The notes below the pieces were generated by a model. It worked only from the letters and a program-made list of their open reading frames with translations. It did no database searches and was not told the DNA's origin. The translations under genes and the position numbers were made by a program. 64,000 nucleotides of DNA, from assembly GCF_049800835.1 (NCBI RefSeq), contig NZ_JBNAFU010000008.1, forward strand, positions 147,037 through 211,036, written 5' to 3'. Source of the DNA: Dinoroseobacter sp049800835 (GTDB lineage Bacteria > Pseudomonadota > Alphaproteobacteria > Rhodobacterales > Rhodobacteraceae). Below, piece by piece: positions 34,947 through 44,406 of the stretch. Within the stretch, counting starts at the first letter, position 1. Every line of letters starts with the position of its first letter.

Positions 34947-37900
34947 ATGGCAACTCTATACCGCGCGACAAAGGAAAAACGGCGCTATAACCGTTGGGTC
35001 GCCAACGAGACGATGGAAGACTTCGCCCTGCGGTTCACCGCGCGGCGCGCCCGTCGCTGGTCCTATGCCAGGGTGGCCAACACGGCGATCGGATCGATTT
35101 CCTTTCTTGCGCTGGAGGCGATCGGCGGGGCGCTGACCCTGACTTACGGATTTGACATCGCGATCATGGCGATCATGCTGGTCGGCGCGTTTCTGTTTCT
35201 GACTGCGTTCCCAATAAGCTATTACGCGGCCCGCTACAGCGTGGATATCGACCTGCTCACGCGCGGGGCCGGCTTCGGCTATATCGGCTCCACGATCACC
35301 TCGCTGATTTACGCGACCTTCACCTTCATCTTCTTCGCGCTCGAAGCGGCCATTCTGGCGCTTGCGCTGGATTACTGCTTCGGCATCCCACTGGTTCTGG
35401 GCTATCTGATCAGCGCGCTGGTCGTGATCCCGCTCGTGATCAACGGTTTCTCCAAGATCTCGGCCTTTCAGGCCTGGACGCAGCCATTCTGGGTCGTGTT
35501 GCACATCACGCCGTTCGTCATTCTGGCCTTCGTGGGTTACGACTTCGAGGGGTGGTCGAGCTTTCAGGGAAACGCGCCGCAAGCCGAGACAAACGCAGCC
35601 AAGCTGATCATGCTTGGCGCGGCATCCGGCGTCATCTTCTCGCTGATCGCGCAGGTTGGCGAACAGGTCGACTACCTGCGCTTTCTGCCCGAACCCAAGA
35701 CGTCCGCCGACAAGCGCCGCTGGTGGGGGGCGCTGATCGTGGCGGGACCCGGCTGGTCGGTGCTCGGAATGCTCAAGATGCTTGCGGGGTCCTACCTGAT
35801 CACGTTGGCCATCGCGAACGGTGTCCCGGCAGAAGATGCAACCGATCCGACGCGTATGTACGAAACCGTGTTCAACCAGACCATCAACTCGCCTGTGCTG
35901 GTGCTGCTGCTGACGAGTTCATTCGTCATTCTCAGCCAGCTCAAGATCAACGTGACCAATGCTTATGCCGGCTCTATCGCGTGGTCGAACTTCTTCTCGC
36001 GCCTGACCCACGCGCACCCGGGGCGCGTCGTTTGGCTGGTGTTCAACGTCGGCATCGCCGTGATGCTGATGGAACTGGGCGTATTCGGCGCACTGGAGAG
36101 CACGCTTGCGCTCTATTCGCATGTCGCACTCGCTTGGATCGGAGCGCTCGTGGCCGATCTGGTGATCAACAAACCCCTTGGCTTCAGCCCGCCGGGCATC
36201 GAGTTTCGCCGCGCGCATCTCTATGACATCAACCCGGTGGGCATCGGGTCCATGGCAACTGCCTGCGTCCTGTCCCTGCTGGCCTATGGCGGCGTGTTCG
36301 GCGCGCTGCCCGAAGCCACCTCGTCTTTCATCGCGTTGGGAAGCTCGTTTGTGCTCGCTCCGGTGATCGCCTGGGCCACGCGCGGGCGCTACTACATCGC
36401 GCGAGTGGCCCCCGAGAAGGTCGAGAACACCTGCATCATCTGCGAATACAGCTTCGATCCCGAGGATATGACCCATTGCCCGTTCCATGCCGGGCCGATC
36501 TGCTCGCTTTGCTGCACACTCGACAGCAACTGCCGCGATGCCTGCAAACCCCACGCACGGGCGGCGGACATGTCACGCGGTCTGCTGATGCAGGTGTTTC
36601 CGCAGCCCATTGCCGTCGCGTTGATGTCGCGTATGTCGCGGTTTGTCGCGGTCACATCGCTGCTCGGGGCGGCGTTTGGCGGATTACTCTTGCTTGTCCG
36701 CAATTTTCAGAATGCGGAGAATTTCGATGCCGTGCTCTGGGTGATATTCTCCATGGTGTTGATCGTTATCGGTATCGTCGTGTGGATGTACCTGCTGATC
36801 TCCGAAAGTCAGCATCAGGCGCGCGACGAAGCGGAAAAGCAAACCGAGCGATTGCTCTTTGAGGTGCGCGCGCATGAACGCACCGACCTTGAACTGCAGC
36901 GCGCCAAGGAGAAGGCCGAAGCCGCCAATCTCGCCAAGACCCGCTACATGACCGGACTGAGTCACGAATTGCGCACGCCGTTGAATTCCATCTACGGGTT
37001 CGCGCAAATCCTGGAAAAGTCGCCCGATATTCCCGACAAGCGGCGCAATTCGATCACAACGATCCGGCGCAGCAGCGAGCATCTGGCCGGTTTGATCGAA
37101 GGCTTGCTGGACATCTCCCGGATCGAGGCCGGGCGGCTGGAGATCAGCCGCGACCGGATCAACCTGCGCCTCTTCCTGCAACAGGTTGCGTCGATCTTCG
37201 ACGAGGCTGCGCGGGAGAAGGGGCTGACCTTCTCGATGGAGACCAGCGACCACCTTCCGATCTGGATCACCTTCGACGAAAAGCGACTGCGGCAGATCAT
37301 CATCAACCTGCTGTCCAACGCCATCCGGTACACGGAGGAGGGCGAGGTCTCTCTGCGGATCAATTACCGCAACGAGGTTGCGCTGCTGGAAGTTCGCGAC
37401 ACCGGAACCGGCATTGCGGAGGAGGATTTGCAGCGAATCTGGGAGCCTTTCGAGCGCGGCTCACAGGTGACAACCGCAGGCTCCGGTCTCGGGTTGACCA
37501 TTACGAAGTTGCTGGTGGAGATACTCGGCGGCGATATCGAGGTGGAAAGCGTGGTCGGGCAGGGATGCGTATTTCGCGTACGCCTGATGCTACCGTCGGT
37601 TCCGGTTGATACAAAGCACGCCAGCACCGCCCCCAAGGCGGAGACGCGCAACCTGTCCATTCGGCGCATCGCGGGGTCGCGCAAGACTTTGCTCGTCGTG
37701 GATGACGACCCCAATCATCTGGCGCTGGTGGACAGTTTCCTGTCGCCTCTCGGGTTTGCGGTCCTGACCGCCTCGAACGCGGAACAGGCGCTCTTCATGC
37801 TCAACGACATCACCCCGGATTTGTTTATTCTCGACATCGATCTGCCCGGTCAGGACGGCTGGGCGCTGGCGGCGGCCTTGCGCAAGGGGGCGCACAGTTC

Positions 37901-38291
37901 GACCCCGATCGTGATGATTTCGGGCCATGCCATGGATGAGGCGCGCCGCGCGCCGGAGGTGGCACTCAGCGATGCATTTCTTGCCAAGCCCTACAACCTC
38001 GACGATCTGCTGGCCCGGATCGCCGAGATTCTGCGCTTGCAACTGATCCTTGACGACGCGGCGCCTCCCAAGATCAGGCCGGTCGCGATCTTGACTGCCG
38101 CCGAGCGCGAGGAACTGATCGAGCTGGCCAGAAACGGCATGGCCTCGGCATTGTCCGAACGCATCGCCGAACTGGCGGAGAAAGGCAGTTTGCGCGGCCC
38201 GATGCTCGTTCGGCTGAACAAGATGACCTCTGTCTATGATCTGCCCGGAGTGGTCGATATGTTGGAGGAGGCGCAGAATGCCATACTGTGA
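34947..38291 (+). CDS. Hybrid sensor histidine kinase with NCS1-permease-like sensor domain
   Basis: A 1114-residue membrane kinase. Residues about 1-485 resemble NCS1 nucleobase/hydantoin permeases: a charged N-terminus with NRWVANETMEDFALRF, then about twelve membrane segments. A cysteine-rich module follows (about 493-532: CIICEYSF, CPFHAGPICSLCC, CRDACKP), which may bind metal. Two more membrane helices (about 560-585, 590-615) precede the kinase. H-box SHELRTPLNSIYGFAQ has H673; NLLSNAIRYT, DTGTGI and GSGLGLTI are the ATPase boxes. A receiver domain with D963 (FILDIDLPG) and a helical C-terminal stretch follow. The first domain probably senses, or transports and senses, an amide-like or nucleobase-like compound. 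It is divergent from urtA. Confidence 0.92.
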   Translation: MATLYRATKEKRRYNRWVANETMEDFALRFTARRARRWSYARVANTAIGSISFLALEAIGGALTLTYGFDIAIMAIMLVGAFLFLTAFPISYYAARYSVDIDLLTRGAGFGYIGSTITSLIYATFTFIFFALEAAILALALDYCFGIPLVLGYLISALVVIPLVINGFSKISAFQAWTQPFWVVLHITPFVILAFVGYDFEGWSSFQGNAPQAETNAAKLIMLGAASGVIFSLIAQVGEQVDYLRFLPEPKTSADKRRWWGALIVAGPGWSVLGMLKMLAGSYLITLAIANGVPAEDATDPTRMYETVFNQTINSPVLVLLLTSSFVILSQLKINVTNAYAGSIAWSNFFSRLTHAHPGRVVWLVFNVGIAVMLMELGVFGALESTLALYSHVALAWIGALVADLVINKPLGFSPPGIEFRRAHLYDINPVGIGSMATACVLSLLAYGGVFGALPEATSSFIALGSSFVLAPVIAWATRGRYYIARVAPEKVENTCIICEYSFDPEDMTHCPFHAGPICSLCCTLDSNCRDACKPHARAADMSRGLLMQVFPQPIAVALMSRMSRFVAVTSLLGAAFGGLLLLVRNFQNAENFDAVLWVIFSMVLIVIGIVVWMYLLISESQHQARDEAEKQTERLLFEVRAHERTDLELQRAKEKAEAANLAKTRYMTGLSHELRTPLNSIYGFAQILEKSPDIPDKRRNSITTIRRSSEHLAGLIEGLLDISRIEAGRLEISRDRINLRLFLQQVASIFDEAAREKGLTFSMETSDHLPIWITFDEKRLRQIIINLLSNAIRYTEEGEVSLRINYRNEVALLEVRDTGTGIAEEDLQRIWEPFERGSQVTTAGSGLGLTITKLLVEILGGDIEVESVVGQGCVFRVRLMLPSVPVDTKHASTAPKAETRNLSIRRIAGSRKTLLVVDDDPNHLALVDSFLSPLGFAVLTASNAEQALFMLNDITPDLFILDIDLPGQDGWALAAALRKGAHSSTPIVMISGHAMDEARRAPEVALSDAFLAKPYNLDDLLARIAEILRLQLILDDAAPPKIRPVAILTAAEREELIELARNGMASALSERIAELAEKGSLRGPMLVRLNKMTSVYDLPGVVDMLEEAQNAIL

Positions 38292-39195
38292 CCCCGACCA
38301 CCGCAACATTGCGCTTGTCGTCGATGACAGCCCTGAGTCGCTGAGCATGATTTCCACCGCGCTGGAGGAAAACGGGATCAGCGTCGTGGTCGCGCGCAAC
38401 GGCGCGGCGGCGCTGGAGCTTGCCGCGCGCGTTCTGCCGGATGTGATCCTGATGGATGCGGTTATGCCGGATCTGGACGGGTTCGAAACCTGTCGCCGGC
38501 TCAAAGCCGATGAACGGCTGGCCTATGCCCCGGTCATCTTCATGACCGGTCTGACCGAGTCCGAGCATATCATCAAAGGGCTGATGGCCGGCGGTGTCGA
38601 TTACCTGACCAAGCCCGCAGTTATCGATGAGTTGGTGGCCCGGATCACGACCCATATCCTGAACGCGAAGGCCATTCAAAGCGCGCGCCAAGCCCTTGAT
38701 ACATCTGGGCGATCGGTAGTGGCCGTCAACCTCGACGGGACCGTGCTATGGGGCAGTCCAAAGGCCATGAGCATGATCGAGCCGATGGTGGTTGAGGGTG
38801 TTCTGCGTACTGCGAAACATGCCGATTTCGAGGGGTGGCTGTCCGCAAGCCTGCGTTTGCCCGCCTCGCCTGCGCGGACCTTCATGCTGAACGATATCGC
38901 CTTGTCCTACATCGGTACCTCGCCGTCCTCGGAAATCCTGCTGAAAGTGTCGGGTCAGGATGGCGAGTCGCCTTACCAGCATCTTGAAAGGACGTTCGGA
39001 TTGACCCCAAGGGAGGCGGAGGTGCTGTTCTGGTTGTCCTTGGGCAAGACGAACCGCGACATTGCCCAGATCCTCGATCTGAGCAGCCGAACCATCAACA
39101 AGCATCTTGAGACGATCTTTCAGAAAATGGGCGTCGATAACCGCACCGCCGCTGCCGTGTCAGCAGATCGGGCGATCAATCAGATGACGGCCTGA
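38278..39195 (+). CDS. Response regulator with LuxR-type DNA-binding domain
   Basis: A 305-residue transcriptional regulator, cognate to the kinase just upstream (14-base overlap). The receiver domain holds LVVDDSPES near the N-terminus, phospho-acceptor D60 in ILMDAVMPDLDG, and the K of YLTKPAVI. A middle segment of about 100 residues (roughly 130-235) has no domain I recognise, unusual for this class. The C-terminus is a LuxR/FixJ helix-turn-helix (FGLTPREAEVLFWLSLGKTNRDIAQIL, then SSRTINKHLETIFQKMGV). It probably controls the divergent amide/urea operon through the dyads near 34800. Confidence 0.92.
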   Translation: MPYCDPDHRNIALVVDDSPESLSMISTALEENGISVVVARNGAAALELAARVLPDVILMDAVMPDLDGFETCRRLKADERLAYAPVIFMTGLTESEHIIKGLMAGGVDYLTKPAVIDELVARITTHILNAKAIQSARQALDTSGRSVVAVNLDGTVLWGSPKAMSMIEPMVVEGVLRTAKHADFEGWLSASLRLPASPARTFMLNDIALSYIGTSPSSEILLKVSGQDGESPYQHLERTFGLTPREAEVLFWLSLGKTNRDIAQILDLSSRTINKHLETIFQKMGVDNRTAAAVSADRAINQMTA

Positions 39196-39308
39196 GGCCC
39201 GCCATCCCCTTCGATCTCGTCTACCATTCCCAAATCCGAGGCCGCTACTTGGGCGGCAAGGGCTGTCCGGACAATTCCGTTGACAGCCGTGGATCGCCCT
39301 TCATACCA

Positions 39309-39320
39309 TTTGCATGCAAA
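39309..39320. promoter_or_regulatory. Candidate MarR operator upstream of the catabolic operon
   Basis: TTTGCATGCAAA is a perfect 12-base palindrome ending 26 bases before the start of the FAD-subunit gene. The extended 14-base version (39308-39321, ATTTGCATGCAAAC) matches twelve of fourteen bases with a site at 48208-48221 on the other strand. The MarR regulator encoded in the same operon is the likely binder; this is inference. Confidence 0.55.
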
Positions 39321-39346
39321 CGAATTTCCGAAAGAGGGAATCGCCG

Positions 39347-40183
39347 ATGTCCGCCTCGTATTTTGCGCCACAATCGCTTGATGAAGCGATCGACCTGATG
39401 GCGGCGCATGCCCCAGCGGTCATCGCGGGCGGCACGGACTATTTTCCATCCCGAGGCCATGCGCCCCTGAGCCAGAGCATACTGGACATCACCCGCATGC
39501 CGGAGTTGCGGGCGCTGGCGGTGTCGGATGATGGCTGGCGCATCGGGGCGGCCACAACCTGGTCGGAGATTGTCCGTGCGAACCTGCCCCCCGCGTTCGA
39601 CGCTTTGCGCGCCGCTGCGAAGGAAGTCGGCAGCGTGCAAATCCAGAACGCGGGCACGGTGGCGGGCAACTTGTGCAACGCGTCCCCCGCAGCGGACGGG
39701 GTGCCACCGCTGTTGGTGTTGGACGCCGAGGTGGAACTCGTTGGTCCGAGCGGGCGGCGGCGCCTGCCGCTGGCGGATTTCCTGAAGGGCCCGCGCACAA
39801 CCGACCTGCGGGCCGGCGAGATAATGGTGGCCCTGCATGGCCCGCCCGTTCCGGAGGGCGCCACGTCGGCTTTCGAGAAACTCGGTGCGCGGCGGTATCT
39901 TGTGATCTCCATCGCGATGACTGCGGTCCTTGTGGTTTTGGACAAGTCTGGCCTGATTGCGGAGGCGCGGGTCGCCGTGGGAGCCTGTTCGCCGGTCGCA
40001 CGCCGTCTACCGGTACTGGAGGCGGCGTTGGTCGGCCAATCGCCCGCTGATGTTCGGATTGATCCGGTCGGTCTTGCGGACCTCTCTCCGATCAGTGACG
40101 TACGTGCCGATGCACGCTACAGGTCCGAAGCTGTGCCACATCAGATCGCACGTGCCTTGCAGAAGGCGGCTTCAGGTGGATAA
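39347..40183 (+). CDS. Molybdenum hydroxylase FAD-binding subunit (CoxM/CutM type)
   Basis: A 278-residue flavin subunit of a xanthine-dehydrogenase-family enzyme; it passes electrons from the iron-sulfur clusters to the final acceptor. FAD motifs are AVIAGGTDYFP (about residues 24-34) and TVAGNLCNASPAADGVPPLLVL (about 103-124). YFAPQSLDEAIDLMAAH at the start and AFEKLGARRYLVISIAMTAVL later are typical. A GAAAGAGGG element precedes the ATG at 39347. The partner gene starts eight bases before its stop. First gene of the catabolic operon. Confidence 0.92.
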   Translation: MSASYFAPQSLDEAIDLMAAHAPAVIAGGTDYFPSRGHAPLSQSILDITRMPELRALAVSDDGWRIGAATTWSEIVRANLPPAFDALRAAAKEVGSVQIQNAGTVAGNLCNASPAADGVPPLLVLDAEVELVGPSGRRRLPLADFLKGPRTTDLRAGEIMVALHGPPVPEGATSAFEKLGARRYLVISIAMTAVLVVLDKSGLIAEARVAVGACSPVARRLPVLEAALVGQSPADVRIDPVGLADLSPISDVRADARYRSEAVPHQIARALQKAASGG

Positions 40184-42923
40184 GCGCGTCGGTCTCGACA
40201 GTGTCAGCTTCATGCTCAACGGGTCCGCGGTGATGGCGCGCCCGCTGCCGGGGGAGCGGTTGTCCTACAGTCTGCGCGAGCGCTGCGGGGCGCGCGACGT
40301 CAAGGTCGGCTGCGACGCAGGAGATTGCGGGGCGTGCACTGTCTTGCTGGACGGCGCTGCGGTTTGCGCCTGCCTGACACCAACCCATCAGGCCGAGGGT
40401 CGCAGGGTCGAGACGCTGGCCGGCTTGCGTGGATCGGATGATGCAGCAGATGCCTTGGCCGAAAGTTTTGACGCGCATGGCGCGGCACAGTGCGGCATAT
40501 GCACGCCGGGCATGATGGTGTCGGCACTGGCCCTGTTACGGAGCGGCGCACCGATCAGCGAGGCATCGGTGCAAGATGCACTGGGTGGCGTTCTGTGCCG
40601 CTGTACCGGGTATCGCAAGATCATCGATGCGGTGCTGGAGGCCGGCCAAGCGCATCCGCTGCCGTCCGGCGGTGGGCGCATTGGCCAGCCGATCCGGCGG
40701 CTCGATGGTGCGGGCAAGCTGGACGGGACTGAGCGTTTTGGCGACGACGTCGCGCCGGTGGATGCACTGCACCTGCGTGTGATCCGATCGCCTTTCCACC
40801 GGGCGCGGTTCGACCTGGGCTACCTGACCGGCTGGGCGGAGGCCACGCCCGGCATCGTGACCATCCTGACCGCTGCCGATATACCGGGTAAGGCCACGTT
40901 CGGCGTGATCCCGGCCTTTGCAGACCAGCCGGTCTTCGCCGTGTCCGAAACCCGCTTCCGCGGAGAGGCGGTGGCGGCTGTGATCGGCACTGCGTCGGCG
41001 CTCCAGATGCTCGATGAAACGCAGTTGCCCGTCACATGGGAGGAACTGCCCGCCGCTCTGTCCATGGGGGAGGCGCTGGCGCCCGGGGCGGTGGACTTGC
41101 ACGCCGACCGACCCGGCAACGTGATGTGCAAGGGGTTTGTGTCCTGCGGGGATGCAGATGCGGCGCTGACGGCGGCGGCGGTCACTGTCGAGGGGTCTTT
41201 TACGACCTCATTTGTCGAACACGCGTATATCGAGCCCGAGGCGGGCTTCGCGCAGATGGTCGACGACCGGCTGGAAGTGCACGCCTGCACCCAGGCTCCG
41301 GTGATGGACCGGGAGGCTCTGGCGGATATCTTGGGTCTGCCCGAAAGCGCCGTGCGTGTCGTGCCCACGGGCGTCGGGGGCGGGTTCGGGTCGAAGCTCG
41401 ACCTGTCAGTGCAGCCCTATATCGCATTGGCCGCCCTCAAGACCGGACAGGCCGTGCGGATGGCCTACAGCCGGACGGAGTCGATGCAATCGACCACCAA
41501 ACGCCACCCGGCCCGCATCACGGCTCGTATCGGTGCAACTTCCGATGGGAGGTTGAAGGGCATGACCTTTGACGGCCAGTTCAACACTGGGGCGTATGCC
41601 AGTTGGGGGCCAACGGTTGCCAACCGGGTGCCCGTCCATGCTTCCGGGCCCTACAAGATCTCCGACTACCGCGCACAGGCGCAGGGCATCCACACGCATT
41701 GCGTGCCGTCAGGGGCGTTTCGCGGCTTCGGTGTACCGCAGTCCGCGGCCGTGCAGGAAAGCTTGTTCGACCTTCTGGCGGACAAGCTGGGGATGGACCG
41801 GCTGGAGTTCCGCATCCTCAATGCGCTGGAAAACGGAACGCCCACGGTATGTGGACAGGTGTTCGAGAGCGGCGTTGGCATCCGCGCTTGCTTTGCGGCG
41901 TTGCGCCCAGCCTGGCAAGGCGCGTTGGCCGAGGTGGCAGCCTGGAACAAGACCCATCCCGCGCAGCGCCGCGGTGTCGGCGTTGCAGGCGGGTGGTATG
42001 GCTGCGGCAACACCTCTCTACCAAATCCGTCGACCATGAAATGCGGCGTGCGCGCGGATGGAACGCTGATCCTGCATCAGGGTGCGGTGGATATCGGGCA
42101 GGGATCGAACACGGTGATCGCGCAGATCTTTGCCACGACCCTTGGTGTGCCGGTGGACGCGGTCACGCTGATCGGCGCGGATACGGATGTTACACCCGAT
42201 GCTGGCAAGACCTCGGCCTCGCGCCAGACTTTTGTATCCGGCAATGCCGCGCGGCTCAGTGCCGAGGCTTTGCGGGCGGACATCCTTGCGCGGGTCAATG
42301 CCGACAAGACCGCCAGTCTGCGCTTCGAAGGGGATGTGATCGAGATCCGCGATGCCGCCAAGACTCATCGCCTCGCGCTGTCTGATCTGCCATGCGACGC
42401 GCAGGGGTACGTGCTGCACGCAGAGGAAACCTACGATCCACCCACCTTGCCGCTAGACGCGAACGGGCAGGGCCATCCCTATGCGCAATTCGGCTATGCC
42501 GCGCATCTGGCGGTGGTCGAGGTTGACAAGGACCTCTGCACGGTCCAGCCGCTGCGGATCGTGGCGGCCCATGACGTCGGGCGCGCGATCAATCCGCAGC
42601 TTGTGGAAGGACAGGTGCAGGGCGGCGTTGCACAAGGGCTCGGTATGGCGCTGATGGAAGAGTACCTGCCGGGGCGCACCGACAACCTGCATGACTACCT
42701 GATCCCCACAATTGGTGACATTCCGCCCATCGAGACGCTGATCATCGAAGAACCCGACGCGCACGGTCCTTTCGGTGCCAAGGGCCTGGGCGAACATGCG
42801 CTGATCCCTACGGCGCCGGCGCTCCTGAACGCGATCCGTGATGCAACCGGTGTGCAAGTCACCGATCTGCCTGCCACGCCTGCGCGATTGCGCGCCAAAC
42901 TGAGGGAGCAGACAGATGGCTGA
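40176..42923 (+). CDS. Molybdenum hydroxylase, fused 2Fe-2S and molybdopterin subunits
   Basis: A 915-residue protein joining two usually separate subunits. Residues about 1-160 hold two 2Fe-2S clusters: CDAGDCGACTVLLDGAAVC and CGICTPG with LCRCTGYRKI. The rest is the molybdopterin domain: GVGGGFGSKLDLSVQPY, GAFRGFGVPQ, VDIGQGSNTVIAQI, GQVFESGVG, and GAKGLGEHAL with the catalytic glutamate. It would hydroxylate a ring carbon next to nitrogen, as nicotinate dehydrogenase does when making 6-hydroxynicotinate. The GTG at 40176 overlaps the FAD-subunit stop by eight bases. Substrate is inferred from the next gene and could be another N-heterocycle. Confidence 0.9.
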   Translation: MDKRVGLDSVSFMLNGSAVMARPLPGERLSYSLRERCGARDVKVGCDAGDCGACTVLLDGAAVCACLTPTHQAEGRRVETLAGLRGSDDAADALAESFDAHGAAQCGICTPGMMVSALALLRSGAPISEASVQDALGGVLCRCTGYRKIIDAVLEAGQAHPLPSGGGRIGQPIRRLDGAGKLDGTERFGDDVAPVDALHLRVIRSPFHRARFDLGYLTGWAEATPGIVTILTAADIPGKATFGVIPAFADQPVFAVSETRFRGEAVAAVIGTASALQMLDETQLPVTWEELPAALSMGEALAPGAVDLHADRPGNVMCKGFVSCGDADAALTAAAVTVEGSFTTSFVEHAYIEPEAGFAQMVDDRLEVHACTQAPVMDREALADILGLPESAVRVVPTGVGGGFGSKLDLSVQPYIALAALKTGQAVRMAYSRTESMQSTTKRHPARITARIGATSDGRLKGMTFDGQFNTGAYASWGPTVANRVPVHASGPYKISDYRAQAQGIHTHCVPSGAFRGFGVPQSAAVQESLFDLLADKLGMDRLEFRILNALENGTPTVCGQVFESGVGIRACFAALRPAWQGALAEVAAWNKTHPAQRRGVGVAGGWYGCGNTSLPNPSTMKCGVRADGTLILHQGAVDIGQGSNTVIAQIFATTLGVPVDAVTLIGADTDVTPDAGKTSASRQTFVSGNAARLSAEALRADILARVNADKTASLRFEGDVIEIRDAAKTHRLALSDLPCDAQGYVLHAEETYDPPTLPLDANGQGHPYAQFGYAAHLAVVEVDKDLCTVQPLRIVAAHDVGRAINPQLVEGQVQGGVAQGLGMALMEEYLPGRTDNLHDYLIPTIGDIPPIETLIIEEPDAHGPFGAKGLGEHALIPTAPALLNAIRDATGVQVTDLPATPARLRAKLREQTDG

Positions 42924-44406
42924 TGGTCCCTCAAAAACCGGCAAGATCCGGTGCGATGCCTGTCCTGTCATGTGCTACATTGCGGATGGCAAGACCGGTG
43001 CGTGTGATCGCTATGCCAACCATGACGGAGAGCTTGTCCGGCTGGACCCCCTGACGATCATCGAGAATACGTCGCACAAGCTTGTGCCGTTTCTGGGCGA
43101 AGGCGGAGGCGAGGACTGGGATGGTGACATCGTTCACTCCGACCGTCCGTTCGTGACGGCCGTTGGTGCGGGCACAACCTATCCCGATTACAAGCCCGCC
43201 CCGTTTATCGTGGCGCAGGACATCGAAGGCGTGGACATGGTGACGGTCGTGACCGAAGGCATTTTCAGCTACTGCGGTGTAAAGGTGAAAATCGACACCG
43301 ACCGCCATATCGGACATGAGTGCGACATTGTCCGCGTGGCCGGAGAGTCGATCGGTCATGTCATGACCTCGGAATACGGCTCGAAGATGCTGTCGCTCGG
43401 GGGTGTCGAGCATTTGACCGGCGGCACGAAGGCCGAAGGGCGTGTGACCTGCGATGCGCTGCTGCGGTTGTGCAACCGCGAGCCGGTCGAGATGCGTATT
43501 GGCGATGGCGATCACGCAACCGACCTGATCGTGCAAGCGGGCGAGGCACCGATTATCAACGGGGTGCGCGAAAAGCTGATGCGGGTTGGCTGTGGGTCGG
43601 CGGCGATCGGCATGTTTGCCAAGCAATGGATGGGCCATGTGGACGAGGTGGTGGTGGTCGACGACCACATTACCGGCGTGCTGAGCGAGCATGAGGCGGG
43701 CAAGCAGCTTGAGGTCCCCAAGACCGGTATCAAGATCAACGGCCGCCGCTCGACCCCGGGGCGGTATTTTCAGGTGGCGGAGCCCGGCACCGGCTGGGGT
43801 GGTACGGATATCGAAGATCCATTGACCATCCTTGGCCCCTGGAACCCCAAAGTGGCCTGGCCCGGCTTGCGGTTGCTGATGGTGTCCACCACGGGCGAGC
43901 AATATGCCTATTTTGAGCTGCGCGAGGATCTCGTGCCAGAGCCGCAGGAGATTCCTGCCAGGCTCAAGGCCTCCGCCGATCTGATTGCCGAGAACTGCGA
44001 ACCCTCGGTATCGTCGGTGCTTTTCATGGGGGGGGCAGGCGGGTCTTTGCGCGCGGGCGTAACCGAAAATCCGGTGCGTCTGACGCGATCGGTGAAGGAC
44101 TCGCTGACCTATGTGTCCTGCGGCGGAGCGGAAGCCTACGTCTGGCCCGGCGGCGGCATCACCGTCATGGTGGATGTGCTGGATATGCCGCAGGGCTCCT
44201 TCGGGTATGTGCCAACGCCCGCGCTGGTCGCCCCTATCGAGTTTACGATGCGGGTCGATGATTACGATACACTGGGCGGGCACATGGACGAGATACGCAG
44301 GCTCGACACGATCCCCATGGCGGCGGCGCGCAAGGTGGCGCAACTCTCGGGCCAACCCGATCCGATGGATCACGCGAACTACCCTTGGGCACGGGGGCGC
44401 AAATGA
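42916..44406 (+). CDS. hnr: 6-hydroxynicotinate reductase-like protein
   Basis: A 496-residue protein resembling the 6-hydroxynicotinate reductase of anaerobic nicotinate fermentation, which saturates the pyridinone ring. The N-terminus has a cysteine cluster, CDACPVMCYIADGKTGACDRY (about residues 13-33), suited to an iron-sulfur centre. GIFSYCGVKVKIDTDRHIGHEC follows at about 115-136. Further signature-like blocks are EYGSKMLSLGGVEHLTGG, VRVGCGSAAIGMF-like text and VSCGGAEAYVWPGGGI. It overlaps the molybdenum enzyme gene by eight bases and the UPF0280 gene by four, so the products should act together. I recall the family from annotation of nicotinate clusters; the actual substrate is not proven. 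Confidence 0.75.
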   Translation: MADGPSKTGKIRCDACPVMCYIADGKTGACDRYANHDGELVRLDPLTIIENTSHKLVPFLGEGGGEDWDGDIVHSDRPFVTAVGAGTTYPDYKPAPFIVAQDIEGVDMVTVVTEGIFSYCGVKVKIDTDRHIGHECDIVRVAGESIGHVMTSEYGSKMLSLGGVEHLTGGTKAEGRVTCDALLRLCNREPVEMRIGDGDHATDLIVQAGEAPIINGVREKLMRVGCGSAAIGMFAKQWMGHVDEVVVVDDHITGVLSEHEAGKQLEVPKTGIKINGRRSTPGRYFQVAEPGTGWGGTDIEDPLTILGPWNPKVAWPGLRLLMVSTTGEQYAYFELREDLVPEPQEIPARLKASADLIAENCEPSVSSVLFMGGAGGSLRAGVTENPVRLTRSVKDSLTYVSCGGAEAYVWPGGGITVMVDVLDMPQGSFGYVPTPALVAPIEFTMRVDDYDTLGGHMDEIRRLDTIPMAAARKVAQLSGQPDPMDHANYPWARGRK

